Source: Chitinophaga sedimenti
Lineage (GTDB): Bacteria; Bacteroidota; Bacteroidia; Chitinophagales; Chitinophagaceae
Assembly: GCF_023156195.1 (NCBI RefSeq)
Contig: NZ_JAKUKA010000001.1
Location: forward strand, 6,077,501-6,141,500
Reading direction: 5' to 3'
Length of the DNA stretch: 64,000 nucleotides
Below, one piece after another: positions 27,228 to 37,681 of the stretch (within the stretch, counting starts at the first letter, position 1; each line of letters begins with the position of its first letter). Under the pieces are notes generated by a model. That model made no database searches, had not been told where the DNA came from, and was given only the letters and a program-made list of their open reading frames with translations. Made by a program: the position numbers and the translations under genes.

Positions 27228-27941
27228 CTACTTCATGTTATGAAACACCTGCTGCACATCATCATCCTGCTCCAGTCGGTCAATCAGTTCGAACACTTCT
27301 TTCGCCTGCTCTTCATTCAGCTCTACGGTATTTAACGGAATACGCTGCAACTCTGAAGAAATCGGCGTAATGCCTTTTTCCTCCAGCGCCTTCGCCATGT
27401 TGCCAAACTCGGTGAAAGTTGTGCGCAGGATAATATTACCTTCGCTGTCTTCACCAATTTCTTCCAGGCCAAAGTCGATCAGCTCCAGCTCCGGGTCTTC
27501 CAGGTTTAACCCCTCATTCTTCACTTTGAAAACGCCCAGGCGGTTGAACATAAAGCCCACCGAGCCACTGTTACCAAGGCTGCCACCACCTTTATTAAAG
27601 TGCATACGTACATTGGCTACCGTACGGGTGGTGTTGTCGGTAGTGGTATCTACCATCACCGCCACACCATGAGGTGCATAACCTTCGTATACTACTTCCT
27701 CGTAGTTAGTTTTGTCTTTTCCTTCCACCGCGCGTTTGATCGCAGCTTCTACACGGTCTTTAGGCATGTTAACGCCACGGGCGTTCTGAAGGCACCTGCG
27801 CAGGGCGGGGTTGTTATCGGGATCTCCGCCGCCGTTTTTCACAGCAATAGCGATATCTTTTCCGATACGGGTAAATTGTTTGGCCATCCTGTCCCAACGG
27901 GCGAACATGGTGGACTTTCTTACTTCAAATATTCTTCCCAT
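27228..27941 (-). CDS. YebC/PmpR-family protein
   Basis: An intact 237-residue protein of the YebC family. These were long annotated as transcription regulators, and some members are now linked to translation of difficult motifs. MGRIFEVRKSTMFARWDRMA departs somewhat from the usual MAGHSKWANIKHRK start. The core GDPDNNPALRRCLQNARGVN and HGVAVMVDTTTDNTTRTVAN is typical. The start at 27941 was chosen at this N-terminus; an upstream extension to 28076 is not homologous and overlaps the neighbouring terminator. Confidence 0.9.
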   Translation of the reverse strand: MGRIFEVRKSTMFARWDRMAKQFTRIGKDIAIAVKNGGGDPDNNPALRRCLQNARGVNMPKDRVEAAIKRAVEGKDKTNYEEVVYEGYAPHGVAVMVDTTTDNTTRTVANVRMHFNKGGGSLGNSGSVGFMFNRLGVFKVKNEGLNLEDPELELIDFGLEEIGEDSEGNIILRTTFTEFGNMAKALEEKGITPISSELQRIPLNTVELNEEQAKEVFELIDRLEQDDDVQQVFHNMK

Positions 27942-28041
27942 GATAATGATGTATATGCTTTTTGCAGGGACCGTTGCCCCTGTTAGGAGCATACGGGTAA
28001 TTAGCGTTTGCAAAAATAAAGTTTTAGGGCATATAAAAGAA

Positions 28042-28071
28042 AAAACCGCTTCCCGGGAAGGAAGCGGTTTT
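28042..28071 (-). terminator. Terminator of the amino-acid permease gene
   Basis: AAAACCGCTTCC (28042-28053) pairs perfectly with GGAAGCGGTTTT (28060-28071). The minus strand continues into a T run. Confidence 0.9.
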
Positions 28072-28090
28072 CTCAATATGATAAGATTAC

Positions 28091-29542
28091 TTAACCTTTC
28101 TGGTTGATTTTGCTGTTTTTCACGCCATAAGTGAAGTAAATCACCAGGCCGATAGCCAACCAGGCCGCCAGGCGCAGCCAGCTTTCACCGGGTAGGGAGT
28201 ACATCAGGTAGCCACATACCACGATGCCCAGGACCGGTACTACCGGTACCAGCGGGGTTCTGAAAGAACGTTGAACATCCGGCATTGTTTTGCGCATAAT
28301 CATCACACCGATACATACCAGTACGAATGCAAACAGGGTACCGATGCTCACCATGTGGCCAAGGTCGCTCACCGGTACCAGGCCAGCAAACAGGCATACG
28401 AACACCATGAAGAACAGGTTAGTTTTCCAGGGAGTGCGGAATTTAGGATGAACGTCGCTAAAGAATTTCGGCAGCAGACCGTCGCGGCTCATGGAGTAGA
28501 ACACGCGGCTTTGTCCCATTAACATTACCAGCATTACAGAGGTATAACCAGCAAGTATAGCCAGGATCAGGCCGTTCTGCAGGAAGTCGTAACCGGTTTT
28601 CGCGAAGGCAGTTGCTACAGGTTTAGCATCGTTAGCGAACAGTTTATAGTTGAGCAAGCCCGTCATCACGTGCGCAAATAGTACGTACAGAATTGTACAA
28701 ACTACCAGCGAGCCAAGAATACCGATAGGCATGCCTTTAGCAGGATTTTTAGCTTCCTGGGCGGCTGTGGACACCGCATCGAACCCGATGAAGGCGAAGA
28801 ATACTACCGCAGCGCCGGTGGCAACGCCAGTCCAGCCGAAGTGTTCGTATTTACCCGTGTTTTCAGGAATGTAAGGAGTGTAGTTAGCCGGATCGATGTG
28901 GCTCCAGCCTAATGCGATGAATACCAATACTACGGCCACTTTCAGGATAACCAGGGCGTTATTGAGGGTAGCGGATTCTTTGGTGCCGCGAATCAGCAGC
29001 AGGGAGAGCAGGACCACGATGATTACCGCAGGCAGGTTGAACATGCCGCCGTTAATTACCGTACCGTCGCTCAGTTTCAGGGTTTCCCAGGGGGAACATA
29101 CCAGGTTCTGCGGAAGGTGAATACCAAATTTATGCAGGAACTCCAGCAGGTAACGCGACCAGCTAACGGCCACAGTTGCCGCGCCCAGCGCGTATTCCAG
29201 TACCAGGTCCCAACCGATGATCCAGGCTACGAATTCGCCCATCGTGGCGTAAGAATATGTATAAGCACTGCCCGCCACAGGAATCATGGAGGCAAATTCA
29301 GCATAACAAAGTCCGGCGAAAGCACAGCCAACGGCGGCCAGTATGAAGGAAATGGTTACAGCGGGGCCGGCATTTTCAGCAGCTGCGATCCCGGTGAGAG
29401 AAAACAGGCCGGCGCCAATGATCGCTCCAATACCCAAAGCCACCAGCGCACCGGAGCCAAGCGTTCTTTTTAAACCCTTCTCCGACTCGGTCGCATCTGA
29501 TAATAATAAGGAAAGAGATTTTTTAGCAAAAATCTTGCTCAT
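28091..29542 (-). CDS. APC-superfamily amino-acid permease
   Basis: An intact 483-residue inner-membrane transporter with about 12-14 transmembrane helices. The first-helix motif GIGAIIGAGLFSLTGIAAAE is the substrate and ion site of the family. It resembles the cationic amino-acid transporter (CAT/YfnA) group, but the substrate is not determined by sequence. A TATATTTG box lies upstream at 29610-29603 on the minus strand. It is monocistronic. Confidence 0.92.
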   Translation of the reverse strand: MSKIFAKKSLSLLLSDATESEKGLKRTLGSGALVALGIGAIIGAGLFSLTGIAAAENAGPAVTISFILAAVGCAFAGLCYAEFASMIPVAGSAYTYSYATMGEFVAWIIGWDLVLEYALGAATVAVSWSRYLLEFLHKFGIHLPQNLVCSPWETLKLSDGTVINGGMFNLPAVIIVVLLSLLLIRGTKESATLNNALVILKVAVVLVFIALGWSHIDPANYTPYIPENTGKYEHFGWTGVATGAAVVFFAFIGFDAVSTAAQEAKNPAKGMPIGILGSLVVCTILYVLFAHVMTGLLNYKLFANDAKPVATAFAKTGYDFLQNGLILAILAGYTSVMLVMLMGQSRVFYSMSRDGLLPKFFSDVHPKFRTPWKTNLFFMVFVCLFAGLVPVSDLGHMVSIGTLFAFVLVCIGVMIMRKTMPDVQRSFRTPLVPVVPVLGIVVCGYLMYSLPGESWLRLAAWLAIGLVIYFTYGVKNSKINQKG

Positions 29543-29825
29543 AAGAATTTTGTTGTGTGGTTGATGTTGATATTAGGTTTATTTTTATCTGTCTCGTGTT
29601 GCCAAATATAGCATCTAAATTGAAAAATGGTGTTTTTATTTTACGGACTGTGGCGGGATTGACAGTGTTTAAACATTTGGTTTACCTGTGCAATTTTCAG
29701 GACGTTTAGTTTGTAAACCCATTGTCAGCCAATATTTCAGCGGATATTTCGGACAGAACCTTATTTTTGGGAAATTTTGCGGGTATCAATATCCGCTAAT
29801 AATTAGATAATTAAAGTGTAACTGT

Positions 29826-31072
29826 ATGAAGAAATCGAACCGTTTAACGGTTTTTATTATCGTGGCTTTATTCGTGGGTATTGCGGCAGGTCTGATATAC
29901 AGAGAAGTGTACCCGGACGAAGCATCTATTAAATCGTTTTCGGATGGGATCTCTATTGTTACTACTATCTTCCTTCGATTGATCAAAATGATCATCGCAC
30001 CACTGGTATTTTCCACGTTGGTGGTGGGCGTGGCTAAATTGGGCGATCTCAAATCCGTTGGCCGCATCGGTGGCCGTACTATGATTTGGTTTATTTCTGC
30101 CACGTTTGTTTCTCTCTTCTGGGGATGATATTGGTGAATGTGATGCAGCCCGGCGTGGCGCTTGAGCTGCCGTTACCGGATACGCACGCCACCCTGGGAC
30201 TGGAAAAAAGTAAAATGACGCTCCAGAACTTCATGGTGCACGTGTTTCCCGATAGTCTTATCCGCGCTATGGCCGAAAATGAAATATTACAGATCGTGGT
30301 GTTCTCCTTATTCTTCGGCGTGGCTACGGCCGCAATAGGCGAAAAAGGCGAGCCGGTGGTGAAGCTGATGGATAGTGTAGCGCACATCATGTTGAAGCTG
30401 ACCGGTTATGTGATGAACTTCGCGCCCTTCGCTGTGTTCGCGGCGGTTGCGGCCATCACGGCCAAATTGGGGGCAGATATATTATTTACCTATGCCAAAT
30501 TCATTGCGCAGTTTTATACCGGGTTGATTATTCTCTGGCTGATATTATGTTTTGCAGGTTTCCTCGTGATCGGGAAAAGGGTATTTCCGCTGATCAAAAG
30601 CCTGGTGGAGCCGATCCTGATGGCTTTTAGTACCGCAAGCAGCGAAGCCGCTTACCCGCGTACCATGGAGCAACTCGAAAAGTTTGGCTGCGACAACCGC
30701 ATCGTAAGTTTCGTACTGCCGCTCGGTTATTCCTTTAACCTCGATGGCTCCATGATGTACATGACCTTCGCAAGTCTGTTTATCGCACAGGCATATGGTA
30801 TTCATCTTGATTTCGGTCAGCAGATGTCGATGCTGCTCGTCCTCATGGTAACCAGTAAAGGCGTGGCCGGTGTGCCCCGTGCTTCGCTGGTGGTAATTGC
30901 CGGTACCCTGGCCATGTTCGATATTCCGGAAGCCGGCCTGTTCCTGCTCCCGGGCATCGACCACTTCACGGATATGGGCCGCTCGGCTACAAACGTGATC
31001 GGCAACGCCATGGCAACAACCGTGGTTTCCAAATGGGAAGGCAAGCTGGCCGCGCCCGCAACGGAAAAATAA
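29826..31072 (+). CDS. Dicarboxylate/amino acid:cation symporter (one frame break)
   Basis: A DAACS/GltP-family secondary transporter. FLRLIKMIIAPLVFSTLVVG is a hallmark. The re-entrant loop serine motif appears as STASSEAAYPRTMEQLEKFG and the C-terminal site as DRSATNVIGNA-like MGRSATNVIGNAMATTVVSK. One base is missing near 30117 (FVSLLLGMILVNVMQPG after repair). The repaired length is 415 residues. Substrate (glutamate, aspartate or C4-dicarboxylate) is not resolved. A TATTTTTG box lies at 29762-29769. Confidence 0.92.
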
Positions 31073-31142
31073 CGGCTGTTTAACATTTAAAAGTGTATTT
31101 TTCGTCATTCAAATAAATTACGCGGGATTATAACCGATTAGC

Positions 31143-31845
31143 ATGGATCAGATCATTGACTTTTTTAAACACATTCTTAACCCCGAATGGATTATTGATA
31201 ATGGGGGATTGTATTTTCTGCTGGCCATCGTGTTCGCAGAAACAGGGCTTTTCGTGGGCTTCTTTCTGCCCGGCGACTCCCTGTTGTTCGTAGCTGGCAT
31301 TTACGGCGAGCGCCTTTGCCAGAGCTTTTACGACATTCCTTTCTTTTTGCTGATGACGATGATCGCCGTTACCGGTGTAATCGGCAATATGGTGGGTTTC
31401 TGGTTTGGTCAAAAATCCGGCCCGCTGTTGTTCAAACGTAAAGACACTTTCCTTTTAAGAAGAAACACCTTTACCAGGCACAGGACTTCTACCACAAACA
31501 TGGTGGCGGAGCGGTGTTCTGGGCGCGTTTCCTGCCGGTAGTTCGCACCTTTGCCCCGATTATTGCGGGCGTGGTAGGAATGGAGCGTAAGAAGTTCATG
31601 TTCTATAATATTATTGGTTCCTTCTCCGGGTATTTTCTATGATGATGGCCGGTCATTATCTCGATAAGGTATGGCCTAATCTGAAAGACCACACGGAGCT
31701 GATCATCATCGTGATTATCGTGGTAACCACCGCACCGGTGATCATTAAACTGGTGTTCGGCAAGCCCAAAGCAAAAGGTCAGCAGCATCCTGAAGATAAT
31801 TTTGTGGGGCCGGACGGACAAGCGCCATCCGACCCGGGCGTCTAA
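31143..31845 (+). CDS. DedA-family membrane protein (two frame breaks)
   Basis: A DedA/SNARE-associated (VTT-domain) protein; some family members flip lipid carriers. GLFVGFFLPGDSLLFVAG and the basic/acidic loop GGGAVFWARFLPVVRTFAPI are characteristic. A T is missing near 31456 (TFLFKKKHLYQAQDFYHKHG after repair). A second T is missing at 31626-31629, where CCTGG became CCGG. The repaired length is 234 residues with four or five transmembrane segments. Confidence 0.9.
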
Positions 31846-31870
31846 GCAAGAAATTTTTTAGCATCCACAT

Positions 31871-33152
31871 ATGAAAACTGATACAAAACCTTTCATTCCG
31901 CCGGCTGGTGAAAAGGCGCCAGCCGTATCCCTATTGAACGCGGCCGTAATCGTGGCCTCTCTTGGGTACTTCGTAGACATTTACGACCTGTTATTGTTCG
32001 GCATTATTCGCGTTAAAAGTCTTACCTCGCTGGGACTTTCCCCGAACAGGTAGAAAGCGTGGGCCTGCAGCTCATTAATGTACAAATGCTCGGCCTCCTC
32101 GTGGGCGGCATTGTCTGGGGCGTTCTCGGCGACAAAAAGGCCGCCTCTCCGTACTCTTCGGCTCTATTTTGTTGTATTCCGTAGCCAACATCGCTAATGG
32201 CCTTATCGGCGGCGACAACGCGGTCATGTGGTACATGATCTGGCGCTTTGTAGCTGGTTTAGGTCTGGCAGGGGAGTTGGGCGCCGGTATTACCCTGGTG
32301 TCCGAAATTCTGCCGAAGGAAAAACGCGGCCTGGGCACTATGATCGTTGCCAGTGTAGGAATTTCCGGCGCAGTGGTGGCCTATTTCGTTTCTGAAGCGC
32401 TGGGCGAAAACTGGCGGGTATGTTACTTCATCGGCGGCGGTCTCGGGTTGGCGCTGCTCGTACTGCGCGTGAGCGTGGTAGAATCGGGTATGTATAAAAA
32501 CGTAGAGCACCAGTCGGGCGTCAGCCGGGGTAACTATTTTAAGTTCTTTACCAACAAAGAGCGGTTCTTACGCTATCTCAAATGTATCATGATAGGCTTG
32601 CCGACCTGGTATGTAGTGGGAATCCTGGTATCGTTCTCCGACCGCTTCGCCGAAAAAATGGGCGTGCAGGGCAGCATCGATCCGGGTAAGGCGATTATGA
32701 TCTGTTACGCCTGTCTCACGTTGGGCGACTTTGCCAGCGGGTACATCAGCCAGCTGATGAAGAGCCGTAAAAAAGTACTGTACATCTTTTACAGCCTCAC
32801 GCTGATCAGTGTCCTGCTGTATTTCAGTGCTGCCGGCACCAGCGCTACCGGTTTTTACAGTATTATCGGTTTCATGGGCTTCAGCGTAGGGTTCTGGGCT
32901 ATTTTCGTGACCGTATCTGCCGAGCAGTTTGGCACTAACATGCGCGCCACAGCGGCTACCACGGTACCGAACTTCGCACGCGGTATGCTGAACGTGATCT
33001 CGATCATGTTTTTGTCGATGCAAAGCACTTTTGGTATGTCGTACCTGCGCAGTGGTCTTGTAACAGGGCTTATCTGCATTGCTATCGCATTCATTGCAGC
33101 GATACTGATCAAAGAAACTTTCGGAAAAGACCTGAATTACGTAGAAGACTAG
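31871..33152 (+). CDS. Major facilitator superfamily transporter (two frame breaks)
   Basis: An MFS permease of about 12 helices and 427 residues after repair. GGIVWGVLGDKKGRLSVLFG is the conserved loop 2-3 motif. Breaks: one C or similar base missing near 32043 (LGLSPEQVESVGLQ) and a G missing near 32143 (DKKGRLS). The start MKTDTKPFIPP precedes the first helix. It resembles sugar/metabolite:H+ symporters but the substrate is unknown. Its TAG stop shares CTAG with the stop of the converging MarR gene (33149-33152). Confidence 0.88.
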
Positions 33153-33610
33153 TAAGCGTTCAACACTTTATCCAGTAATTTATTCAGCTGCACTACTTCC
33201 TTTTCGTTGAGGGAGGATTTAAGGCAGTCATCCAACTTTTCAATTTCACCGTCAATAGTTTTCAGCAACTGAAGGCCTTTGGCGGTGATTTTTACGTCTA
33301 CGGCACGGCGGTCCACTTCGCAGCTTTTACGTTCCACCAGGTCCGATTTACGCAGCCTTTCCACCAGGCGCGACACGTCGCTCATTTTATCGAGCATTCT
33401 TTCCTTTAAAGTATTGATGTTGGCGGCTTTGGGATGCTGTCCCCGAAGGATGCGCAATATGTTGTATTGCTGCATGGTAATATCATACTGCTTGAAAAAC
33501 GTCTGATGCCGGCTTACGATCCAGTTGCCGACGAAAATGAGGCCTACCAGGCCACGGTGATGTTCGCTAGTGAAATTTTTGGTAGCAATAAGCTTTTCAA
33601 TGTTAGACAT
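33149..33610 (-). CDS. MarR-family transcriptional regulator
   Basis: An intact 153-residue winged-helix regulator. The N-terminal dimerisation helices precede the HTH (YNILRILRGQHPKAANINTL), the recognition region MLDKMSDVSRLVERLRKSDL, and the wing CEVDRRAVDVKITAKGLQLL. It starts at MSNIEKLIATK (33610). The neighbouring MFS gene is convergent, not divergent, so there is no strong case that it regulates the transporter. Confidence 0.92.
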   Translation of the reverse strand: MSNIEKLIATKNFTSEHHRGLVGLIFVGNWIVSRHQTFFKQYDITMQQYNILRILRGQHPKAANINTLKERMLDKMSDVSRLVERLRKSDLVERKSCEVDRRAVDVKITAKGLQLLKTIDGEIEKLDDCLKSSLNEKEVVQLNKLLDKVLNAY

Positions 33611-33714
33611 ACTCAGCAAAAATAATATGGCGCAATTTAAGTTATAAGGCGACAAACGCGTGTTATTCAACACGTTTGCAGGTTTTTCCCAAATCAAAAT
33701 GAATGGCGGGGGCC

Positions 33715-34301
33715 TCAGGGCTGTTTTATAAATTCCAGGTTGAGCGTAACATTTACCATTTTGTCTACCACCATACCTCCCGATTCTGTTTTTTTATCCC
33801 ATTTCAGGTTATAATCGAACCTGTTTATATAAGCATTAGCCTTAAAGCCGGCGTGCACGCGTCCCTGGCTGTCGGTCGTTTGCCCGCCCAATATGACGTT
33901 GAAATTGGTTCGTTTGGTAATTCCCCGGATGGTCAGGTCGCCCTCGAGCAAATATCTGTTGTCGTCCTGCTTTGTAAACTTTGTGCTCTTAAACTGCATC
34001 TGCGGATAATCTTCCGCGTTAAAAAGTCGGCCGATTTCAAGTGTTTGTCCCGGTTATCGTCATCTGTGTCAATACTCAGCACATCTACCGTAAAATGGAT
34101 AACTGCATCCGTAAAGTCGGGACGGGCGCTCTTCAAAGATCCGTCGAAGGTCGAAAATTTACCTTCCACTTCTGAAATAAGCATGTGCGTAACGGCAAAC
34201 TTCACCGATGAATGCACCCTGTCCAGTTTCCAGGTTTTGACCGGCTGTCCGGCCAATTGTAGCTGGCTGCAGGCAAACAACATCAACAGTATTTGTTTCA
34301 T
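33715..34301 (-). CDS. YceI-family secreted protein (one frame break)
   Basis: A lipocalin-like YceI domain protein that binds isoprenoid-type lipids in known members. A signal peptide (MKQILLMLFACSQLQLAG) precedes WKLDRVHSSVKFAVTHMLIS. A T is missing near 34025, and repair gives KSADFFNAEDYPQMQFKSTK. The end is KMVNVTLNLEFIKQP. The repaired length is 195 residues. The start at 34301 places the signal peptide at the N-terminus. Confidence 0.9.
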
Positions 34302-34702
34302 AACAAATGCTTTGGGTGTGTCTGGCCTTCTAAGCGCTGGAACGAACGGCGAAAATTGACCTTCATGGGGAAAGATCAAACGTTCATCCCCAAACGCTTG
34401 AGTAAAGTTAGGGCATTTCTATAAATTAAAATACGGAGGATTACGGTAAAGATCGGGGTATCATTGCCCTGGGTGGCAAAAAGACAAAGGCAGCCTTTGA
34501 AGCTGCCCTTGATCGCCTAACCTTAAACCTATATTGCGCCTTTTTACGCCTTGTTTCGTTATACAAATTTACGCCGTAATTAAATGCATGTTGCAACATC
34601 TATCCTAATGTTCTGTTAAAGTAAGCCCTTTTCAGTGGCCGATCGGCATAAAAAAGAGGGACTGCTAAGCCCCTCTTCGGATAAGTTTGTATTGTATCAG
34701 TT
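34302..34702. other. Gap between the YceI gene and mdh
   Basis: There is no ORF. It contains a GGCAGC/GCTGCC hairpin at 34492-34510 and, at about 34650-34676, an AAGAGGG/CCCTCTT hairpin with a minus-strand T tract that terminates mdh. Nothing else is recognised. Confidence 0.6.
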
Positions 34703-35643
34703 TTAAGCGTTTACAACGGCCATTTTGTCCAGCACGTCCATTACTTCTTTTACGTGTTGCGCAGAAGTGTTCAGCAGTGCTTTTTCATCACTGTTCAGTT
34801 GCAGTTCGATAATTTTTTCGATGCCTTTTTTGCCCAGCACTACGGGTACGCCGAGGTAAATATCCTTCAGCCCGTATTCGCCCGTAAGCCACGCGCAGCA
34901 AGGGAAGATGCGTTTTTCGTCTTTTACGATCGCTTCTACCATTTGCGCCGCCGCCGCGCCGGGGGCATACCAGGCCGAAGTGCCGAGCAGGTTTACGATT
35001 TCACCGCCGCCCACTTTAGTGCGCTGAATGATGGCATCCAGCTTATCGCCTGCTACCAGTTCTGTTACAGGAATACCTGCAACCGTGGTGTAACGGGGGA
35101 GTGGCACCATTGTATCGCCGTGGCCGCCCATCAGGATAGCCTGGATATCTTTGGGAGAACAGCCAATCTCATCCGCCAGGAAAGCCCGGTACCGGGCGGT
35201 GTCGAGATGCCGGCCATGCCGAAAACCTTGTTGCTGTCCTTTTTCGCTGTCAGGAACGCGCAATAAGTCATCACGTCCAGTGGGTTGGATACCACGATGA
35301 TGATCGCGTCCGGCGAGTGTTTGGTAATATTTTCCGTTACTGATTTTACAATGTTGGCATTGGTGGAAATCAGATCATCGCGGCTCATACCGGGTTTGCG
35401 CGGCAGACCGGATGTGATCACCACCACATCGCTGTTGGCGGTTTTTGTGTAATCATTCGTTACGCCGGTTACCTTGGTGCTGTAATAATCGATCGGTGCC
35501 TGTTGCCATGTGTCGAGTGCCTTTCCTTCCGCTGTACCTTCCTTAATATCTAGCAACACGACTTCCTGTAAAAAATCTCTGTGGGCGAGTACATTAGCGC
35601 AAGTGGCGCCAACGTTACCTGCTCCTACAACTGTTACTTTCAT
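34703..35643 (-). CDS. mdh: Malate dehydrogenase, LDH-like type (one frame break)
   Basis: It catalyses malate-oxaloacetate interconversion in the TCA cycle. The NAD-binding start MKVTVVGAGNVGATCANVLA, substrate loop SGLPRKPGMSRDDLI and catalytic His motif MGGHGDTMVPLPRYTTVAGI are visible. Arg in the substrate loop and the absence of the Gln typical of lactate dehydrogenase favour malate. A C is missing (G on the plus strand) near 35205, where AILDTARYRAFLADEIG is restored. The repaired length is 313 residues. Confidence 0.93.
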
Positions 35644-35742
35644 CTTGAAAATTTAAAAGTGAGGGAATAATTCAATCAAATTTAATGATTAATAACCGGG
35701 GACGAACGCGGGCGGAAAATAAAAAAGCGGCAGTGAGGCCGT

Positions 35743-36230
35743 TTATTTCAGCAGATCTGCCGCAGTTACGCCGCCTTCAAAATGTTTTTCGATAAGATTC
35801 CCTTTTTTATCGTAGAAATATACACCGGGAAACTCCTTCAGGTTATAAAAATACATGATCTGACGGGTAGGCTCGCTGGCCATGGTAATCGTCGGATAGT
35901 TGGCGATTTTGAAGTCGCTGTAGTACTGTGCCATCGGCTGGGGGCCAAACGGCGTAATCATTAGTACCTGCTTATTTTTGAATTTATCGATGTTTTTAAT
36001 GATATCCGTCGTCAGGTGTTTACAGTGATCGCAGTCCACGCTGAAAACTATTACCACCATTTCCTTGTTCTTTTAAGCTCCCGGGCGGTGGTCACCTGTC
36101 CGTTTGGCAATGTGAGCTTAAGGGCGGGCGGCTGCGGATATTGTTGATAAGCAGCTTTGTCGGAGGCTGCCTGGGCCATGGCGAAAGCCGGAAAGAGGAA
36201 ACTCAGTAAAAAGAAGCGCAAAAATCTCAT
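35743..36230 (-). CDS. Secreted thioredoxin-like protein (one frame break)
   Basis: A 162-residue redoxin with a signal peptide (MRFLRFFLLSFLFPAFAMA). The domain carries CDHC as its CxxC site (IVFSVDCDHCKHLTTDIIKN) and later the cis-Pro region LKEFPGVYFYDKKGN. An A is missing near 36073 (RELKKNKEMVVIVFSVD after repair), which hides the signal peptide in another frame. Probably periplasmic disulfide chemistry; partner unknown. Confidence 0.85.
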
Positions 36231-36302
36231 AATTCAACCTGTTTAGTCTAACTCTATTGCAATATAAGGTATCGCGACCGAACCGGCGATAAAAAAACGG
36301 CA

Positions 36303-36335
36303 TTTGCGGGGGCATTGTGTTCCTCCTTATCTTTG
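36303..36335 (+). promoter_or_regulatory. Distal efp promoter
   Basis: TTTG (36303-36306), 21 nt, TATCTTTG (36328-36335). It would give a leader of about 140 nt that includes a 17-codon reading frame (36340-36393). Confidence 0.5.
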
Positions 36336-36407
36336 CAGGATGAGCAGCCATTTTTGGCCCGTTTTGACCCAAAATGTGGTGATTTCGTGCTAATTCTGGC
36401 AAATTTG

Positions 36408-36437
36408 TTTGTTCATATTCAGAAATTTTTACTTTTG
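36408..36437 (+). promoter_or_regulatory. Proximal efp promoter
   Basis: TTTG (36408-36411), 18 nt, TACTTTTG (36430-36437), about 43 nt before the efp start. Confidence 0.5.
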
Positions 36438-36480
36438 CAATCCTAATGTAAATTTTTAACTTTAAATCAGTATCCGTTTT

Positions 36481-37043
36481 ATGGCTACCACTGCAGATAT
36501 CAGAACAGGATTAATCATCAAGCTGGAAAACAGTTTGTATTCTGTTGTAGAGTTTGGTCAGAACAAAACCGCCCGCGCTGCCGCGAAAGTTTGGGCTAAA
36601 TTAAAGGGCGTAGATAATAGCCGTACGATCGAGCATACCGGAACTCCGGGGATACCATCTTCCCGGTTCGCGTAGAAAAGAAAGCCTTCCAATTCCTTTA
36701 CAAGGACGATTCAGGATATAACTTCATGGACAATGAAACATTTGAGCAGATTGCGCTGCCTGAGAACATGATCGATGCGCCGCAATTTCTTAAAGACGGT
36801 CAGGAAGTAGCCATTTCTATCAATACTGAAACCGAGCAACACATGTCGGTAGAACTACCCGACAAAATTGTTATGCTGGTAACTTATTCCGAGCCTGGCA
36901 TGAAAGGCGATACTGCTACCCGTACATTGAAACCAGCCACTGTTGAAACCGGCGCTACCGTTATGGTGCCCCTGTTCGTGGAAGAAGGTGAGATGATCCG
37001 CGTGAACGCCAAAACCGGTGAATATATCGAGAGAGTAAAATAA
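36481..37043 (+). CDS. efp: Elongation factor P with Arg at the loop tip (one frame break)
   Basis: EF-P rescues ribosomes stalled at polyproline. MATTADIRTGLIIKLENSLY and the C-terminal TYSEPGMKGDTATRTLKPAT are family signatures. The domain I loop reads EFGQNKTARAAAKVWAKLKG. Aligned on the following KLK, the tip residue is Arg32 where the E. coli type has a modifiable Lys. CCGG at 36638-36641 replaces CCTGG, and repair gives EHTWNSGDTIFPVRVEKKAF. The repaired length is 187 residues. It is followed by accB-accC. No EF-P modification gene is in the window. Confidence 0.93.
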
Positions 37044-37111
37044 TCTTACCATATCAAGTATTCATTTTCCAATCAGAACTATCTCATTACTAAAAACCAA
37101 AAACTGCCTAC

Positions 37112-37597
37112 ATGGATTTTAAACAGATTCAGGAGCTGATCAAGATGGTAAACAAATCTAACATCAGCGAGCTGAGCATCGAGCAGGACACGTTTAAGAT
37201 TACGATAAAACAAAAAGAAGAAGGACAACAAATAGTAGCGGTTCCGGCGGTTGCGCCTGTACAGGCTTATGCACCACCCGTTGCACAGGTTGCAGCAGCT
37301 ACTGCTCCGGCAGCCCAGGCGGCGCCCGCAGCAGCAGGTGCACCGGCAGCAAAAGATAACCTGATCACTATCAAGTCGCCCATGATCGGTACCTTCTACC
37401 GTAGCGCGGGTCCTGATAAACCTCCTTTCGTAAACGTAGGCGACGATGTAAGCGCTGGCAAAGTGGTTTGCATCATCGAGGCCATGAAATTGTTCAATGA
37501 AATTGAAAGTGAAGTAAGTGGTAAAATCGTGAAAATCCTGGTGGACGACGCTTCACCGGTAGAATACGATCAGCCGTTGTTCCTGGTAGAACCATAA
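37112..37597 (+). CDS. accB: Biotin carboxyl carrier protein of acetyl-CoA carboxylase
   Basis: An intact 161-residue BCCP. The N-terminal domain is followed by an Ala/Pro-rich linker (about residues 43-79) and a biotinyl domain with the biotin-accepting Lys126 in EAMKLFNEI. It carries the carboxyl group made by AccC for malonyl-CoA synthesis. It lies 84 nt upstream of accC, with a very strong hairpin between them. Confidence 0.97.
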   Translation: MDFKQIQELIKMVNKSNISELSIEQDTFKITIKQKEEGQQIVAVPAVAPVQAYAPPVAQVAAATAPAAQAAPAAAGAPAAKDNLITIKSPMIGTFYRSAGPDKPPFVNVGDDVSAGKVVCIIEAMKLFNEIESEVSGKIVKILVDDASPVEYDQPLFLVEP

Positions 37598-37610
37598 AAT
37601 TTCGGATAAA

Positions 37611-37665
37611 GTTGGAAGGTTGTAAGGTTTGGCCCTTACAACCTTCCAACTTTTAGCTTTTTTAA
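37611..37665 (+). terminator. Strong hairpin between accB and accC
   Basis: A perfect 17-bp stem (GTTGGAAGGTTGTAAGG at 37611-37627 with its complement at 37634-37650) and a 6-nt loop are followed by TTTTAGCTTTTTT. It looks like an intrinsic terminator or attenuator inside an operon that is normally cotranscribed. Confidence 0.75.
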
Positions 37666-37681
37666 CCTATTACGAAAAACA

